From NCBI GenBank assembly GCA_964035015.1, contig OZ036007.1, positions 4,694,997 to 4,758,996 on the forward strand: a DNA stretch of 64,000 nucleotides, in the 5' to 3' direction. A program made the position numbers and the translations under genes. This document shows, in pieces, positions 60,881 to 64,000 of the stretch. The DNA comes from Corallium rubrum. Lineage: Eukaryota > Cnidaria > Anthozoa > Scleralcyonacea > Coralliidae. The notes under the pieces are model-generated. The model did no database searches. It saw only the letters and a program-made list of their open reading frames with translations, and was not told where the DNA came from. The first letter of the stretch is position 1. Every line of letters starts with the position of its first letter.

Positions 60881-61079
60881 ACAAGTAAAATCGTCTGGCG
60901 TTAGCCAGAGTAAAATACTAAAGGTGGCCAATGGGCTATAAAGGGACCTTTGTATGGTTAACATGGTATTCAATTCGGGACTTTGGGAACTGTCCGCTTA
61001 ATACAGGGTGTCCGCTTAATGGAGGGCCGCTTAATACAGGTTTGACTGTATGACTATACTATGATATAACTATGACAAC

Positions 61080-61300
61080 AACAATAATAATTTATTGTAC
61101 CCCATTAAAAAAGCAATTACAAATTTTGCAGTGTGTTTTACATAGTTTAGGTACTGACTGCCTGTAATGACTACGAGGGCTAAAAATATCAGGCAGTCAA
61201 ATAGTCACAACATTAATTAATTTTAGAAATTTCACTGAGATGGCGGTATTCACACATATACAAAACACAAACACAGACAGAGAAAATAACTACTACACAC
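61080..61300 (-). mobile_element. Probable LINE 3' tail, reversed
   Basis: The segment begins with ACAACAATAATAATTTATT, on the minus strand an AT-rich simple tail, preceded by non-repetitive sequence. This is how a 3' end of a non-LTR element inserted on the minus strand looks. No coding remnant recognised. Confidence 0.3.
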
Positions 61301-61757
61301 CACCAGGAGATTTATTTACTTTCAGTTCATATAAAAAATACTAAAAACAAAAAAAAAATAAAAAGAATAAATATTAAAAACAAAACAAAAAAAATACGAG
61401 ATATAAATTTTTAGCAAGTATTTGAAAAGGAAATTTGAGACTTAAAAATATTTTCCATATCGGGCGAATATCAATCCAATAGGTGTTTTATTATATCGAA
61501 CGAATAATCGTACAATTGACAAGTAAGTATACCTTGTGCACCTGTCCAAAAGTTGCTGCCCAATATGTAGTTGTCATACATCGTGAAATATTGGGCTGGC
61601 ACGTGACGCTAACGTAGACATTTGATTGGACGATTAATTGCGAGGGTATAATAAGACTATATGACTATACATATAAGAGTATGATGACTACATATACGAC
61701 TATAAGACTATATGCATGACGACTATATACATGTATATATATATATATATAGTATAA

Positions 61758-61864
61758 GTAGGCTTACCTCAAAATGTTGAGTGTTGCAACTGTCAGTTTC
61801 ACGCGGAAACTCGCCCCGCGTGAAACTGACAGTTGCAACACTCAACATTTTGAGGTAAGCCTAC
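61758..61864. repeat. Near-perfect palindrome, ~49-bp arms
   Basis: GTAGGCTTACCTCAAAATGT through TTTCACGCGG is exactly mirrored on the right around AAACTCGCC. The outer motif CTTACCTCA also forms a small hairpin at 52903-52940. Confidence 0.7.
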
Positions 61865-61877
61865 ATTCCGTGAACAA

Positions 61878-61894
61878 AATCACACGTGCTCGTT

Positions 61895-61974
<80 letters not shown>

Positions 61975-61993
61975 AACGAGCACGTGTGATTTA
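61878..61993. repeat. (TA)n inside an inverted repeat
   Basis: AAATCACACGTGCTCGTTTG and its inverse flank about 70 bp of (TA)n. Confidence 0.65.
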
Positions 61994-62019
61994 TATATAT
62001 ATTTAAAAAATGGTTCATG

Positions 62020-62205
62020 GTTTTCATGGTTTAGCGTGCTCCATCGAGTTACGGATGCACGCGGGAAATTGGGAGAGAACGAAAAAATCGTAAGAGTTGG
62101 TCGAAGCGTAGCCGAGACCAACTCTAGATTTTTGAGTGCTCTCCAAATTTCCCAAGTGCATCCATATAACGGATGGAGCACGCTAAACCGTGAGCCATTT
62201 CTTTT
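62020..62205. repeat. Imperfect palindrome
   Basis: GGTTTAGCGTGCTCCATC and GCACGCGGGAAATTGGGAGA at the left return inverted as TCTCCAAATTTCCCAAGTGC and GATGGAGCACGCTAAACC. The centre is GGTCGAAGCGTAGCCGAGACC. Confidence 0.6.
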
Positions 62206-62266
62206 ATAACATAGCATTAAATCCTTTCACCAGCCGGCGAATCGTTTTGGTTGTTATGTTTTTCTG

Positions 62267-62339
<73 letters not shown>

Positions 62340-62877
62340 CTATTTATGTCTCTATGACAATACTGAGAGTTGAAAAGAGTTACTTTGAGTTACGAACAGT
62401 AACTTTTTAAGAGTAGTGTTCAACTATGAAGTCTAACGTTTCGAGCAAAGGCCCTTCGTCAGAGAGCAAACGTTTTCTCTCTGTCGAAGGGGCTTCGCCC
62501 CAAACGTTCCCTGTTACGACAGTATATCAAACCTTGCTATATTTCGATTTGTGTTTCAACACTGCCTACGCAGCACGCTAGTTTAATTTCACTGTTATTG
62601 TTAAAATACAGTTTAATACGTTTTCAAAGTATAATTTTGGAAGATTTATCGCTCTCCTCAAAGACCAACTTTTTACGATTAATAAAAAAGGAGAACGCAT
62701 GAAAAAAGAAGTCATTGAAGGTATTATCATAAGAGCAGGTGTTTTCATGAAATGATATGCTAATCTCGATGTTCAGTGCAATATTTGTTCATTATTTGTA
62801 TTCACGCATCGTTTTGGAAAAGCTTGGACTTTGTATGATTTGGTAAGGTGAAAAGTGATATATTATTGGAATCATGA

Positions 62878-63452
62878 CTCGTATATTTATATATAGAACC
62901 AAGAATATACTGTAATCTATATTCTGAAGCTTATAGACGCGGTTCTTCGTCTGCTTTCTTGAATCAAAATAATATTGCATGGGAACAATATCGCTTGCAT
63001 CTTCAACTTTTTAAATGCAAATTAGATATAGTCATTGCGGAAGGAAGTTTTAAATTAAGCTGCATAGATGTAAAATGTCGCGCTCTACTTTCCTATATTG
63101 TACAAATTGAATCGTTTTCTACTTTGTTCCATATGAAATCAGAAAACTCGCGAAGAAAAGTCGAGCGTTCGACATTTTATGCCCATAATGGCAATCCAAT
63201 CCAGTTTTACGCGCGGGAAATGCGACTTCATTGGATTGTAATATGACATTGTTCACTCGCATAGCCGACGAACATCCTCCCACTTACAAAATAGATATTG
63301 CGTTTGGCAACTTAATTAATAGATGGCAACGTTTCAAGGACATAGCTGGAGTAAATGTAACGATTATTACCGAAACAAAGTCACGGTACAACATTAAGTT
63401 TTCTAAGGAACTATACAAGCTTAAAAAAGAACAATGCTGCTATGCCTTATGA
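62878..63452 (+). other. Overlapping open frames, unrecognised; possible frameshifted gene relic
   Basis: One frame is open for about 120 codons to a stop at 63246 (NNIAWEQYRLHLQLFKCKLD, SENSRRKVERSTFYAHNG). A second, overlapping from 63231, continues to 63452 (RIADEHPPTYKIDIAFGNLI, VNVTIITETKSRYNIKFSKE). Composition looks protein-like with no repeats. A single frameshift would join them to roughly 190 codons. I do not recognise a family. Confidence 0.25.
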
Positions 63453-63929
63453 ACTTCAATCGTAAAAAACCTTGAATGCTGTTATTGGTTTCATGTGTTA
63501 TATATAGCCAGTTTCTAATTATACAAAGTTAACGTAATTGCTATGGATAATACATGCAAGTGTAAAAAGCAATTACTGTAAGAAGCTACAGCCAATATAG
63601 TCTATAGCAAGAATTAAACTTCTAAAACCACAAGTATTAGTTTTATTCGAGAACAAATGGTTGTGGGTCATTAGCAAACACTAGTATACTATAACTTGTG
63701 TAACCCCCAACCGCAAACGTAACCTAAATGCTTTCTCCGACAGTCGTCAGCAAGAGAGTCCGTTAGGCGTCAAATGCGGCGCTCTAGTTCAAGAAGTTCT
63801 GACTGGTTGACATTGTCTATGAATATAAAGGTTAGTCAGAATCGGTAACAAACAGTATACCAAAAACCTTGCCCCGATCCTTCAAGGCCCTCAAAGATAT
63901 CAGCGTATATAATATAGAACAATATTTAC

Positions 63930-63989
63930 CTTAATAATAATGGAAGGCTCTTCGAATACTTGTTTTGTCTCGAACGTTATTTTGCCCAT
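63930..63989 (-). CDS. Possible first coding exon of a gene leaving the window
   Basis: An ATG at 63989 opens 20 codons (MGKITFETKQVFEEPSIIIK) ending at a donor AAG|GTAAAT in phase 0. The frame is also open upstream to the window edge. No acceptor partner was identified. Weak evidence; it could be chance. Confidence 0.22.
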
Positions 63990-64000
63990 AGCGAGCAGTT

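Overview
This is an AT-rich, repeat-dense piece of an animal nuclear genome. Genes have GT-AG introns. The divergent class A GPCR in one exon, tRNA-derived SINEs, a hammerhead-ribozyme retrozyme and many small inverted-repeat transposons suggest an early-branching animal, most likely a cnidarian (anthozoan). That placement is inference; nothing here names a species. Most open frames are translations of microsatellites and are not genes.

Layout. Positions 1-12 kb have no complete gene: one orphan exon (2315-2413, perhaps copper-transporter-like), a LINE 3' tail (7616-8018), long (TC)n and (TTTC)n tracts, and several MITEs and foldback elements. At 12.2-15.6 kb two mitochondrial-protein genes stand head to head with only 130 bp between start codons: HIGD2A-like (minus, 14201 to 12151, two exons) and MRPL35-like bL35m (plus, 14332 to 15570, two exons). 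From 42161 down to 19047 on the minus strand lies one large kinesin gene. I assembled it from 20 coding exons whose phases all agree (5,289 nt, 1,762 residues): N-terminal motor, then a very long coiled coil. Its second intron holds an intact intronless 6-pyruvoyl-tetrahydropterin synthase gene (37150-36737, minus). About 1 kb upstream of the kinesin start there is an inverted ~700-bp copy of the exon 6-7 region.

From 44.9 to 48.5 kb lies a ~24-bp satellite interrupted by two tRNA-like insertions. From 52 to 64 kb there are more microsatellites, a SINE-like element present as permuted copies, a dimeric hammerhead retrozyme (53337-53594), a class A GPCR broken by one in-frame TGA (55561-54608), two exons of a gene with possible GOLPH3/GPP34 resemblance (59953-58438), and palindromes. 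A possible first exon of another gene sits at the right edge.

How the genes relate: HIGD2A and MRPL35 probably share a bidirectional promoter and serve respiratory-complex assembly and mitochondrial translation. The kinesin, pterin synthase and GPCR have no obvious functional link. Several introns carry tandem arrays starting within 7-35 nt of the 5' splice site, a recurring pattern.
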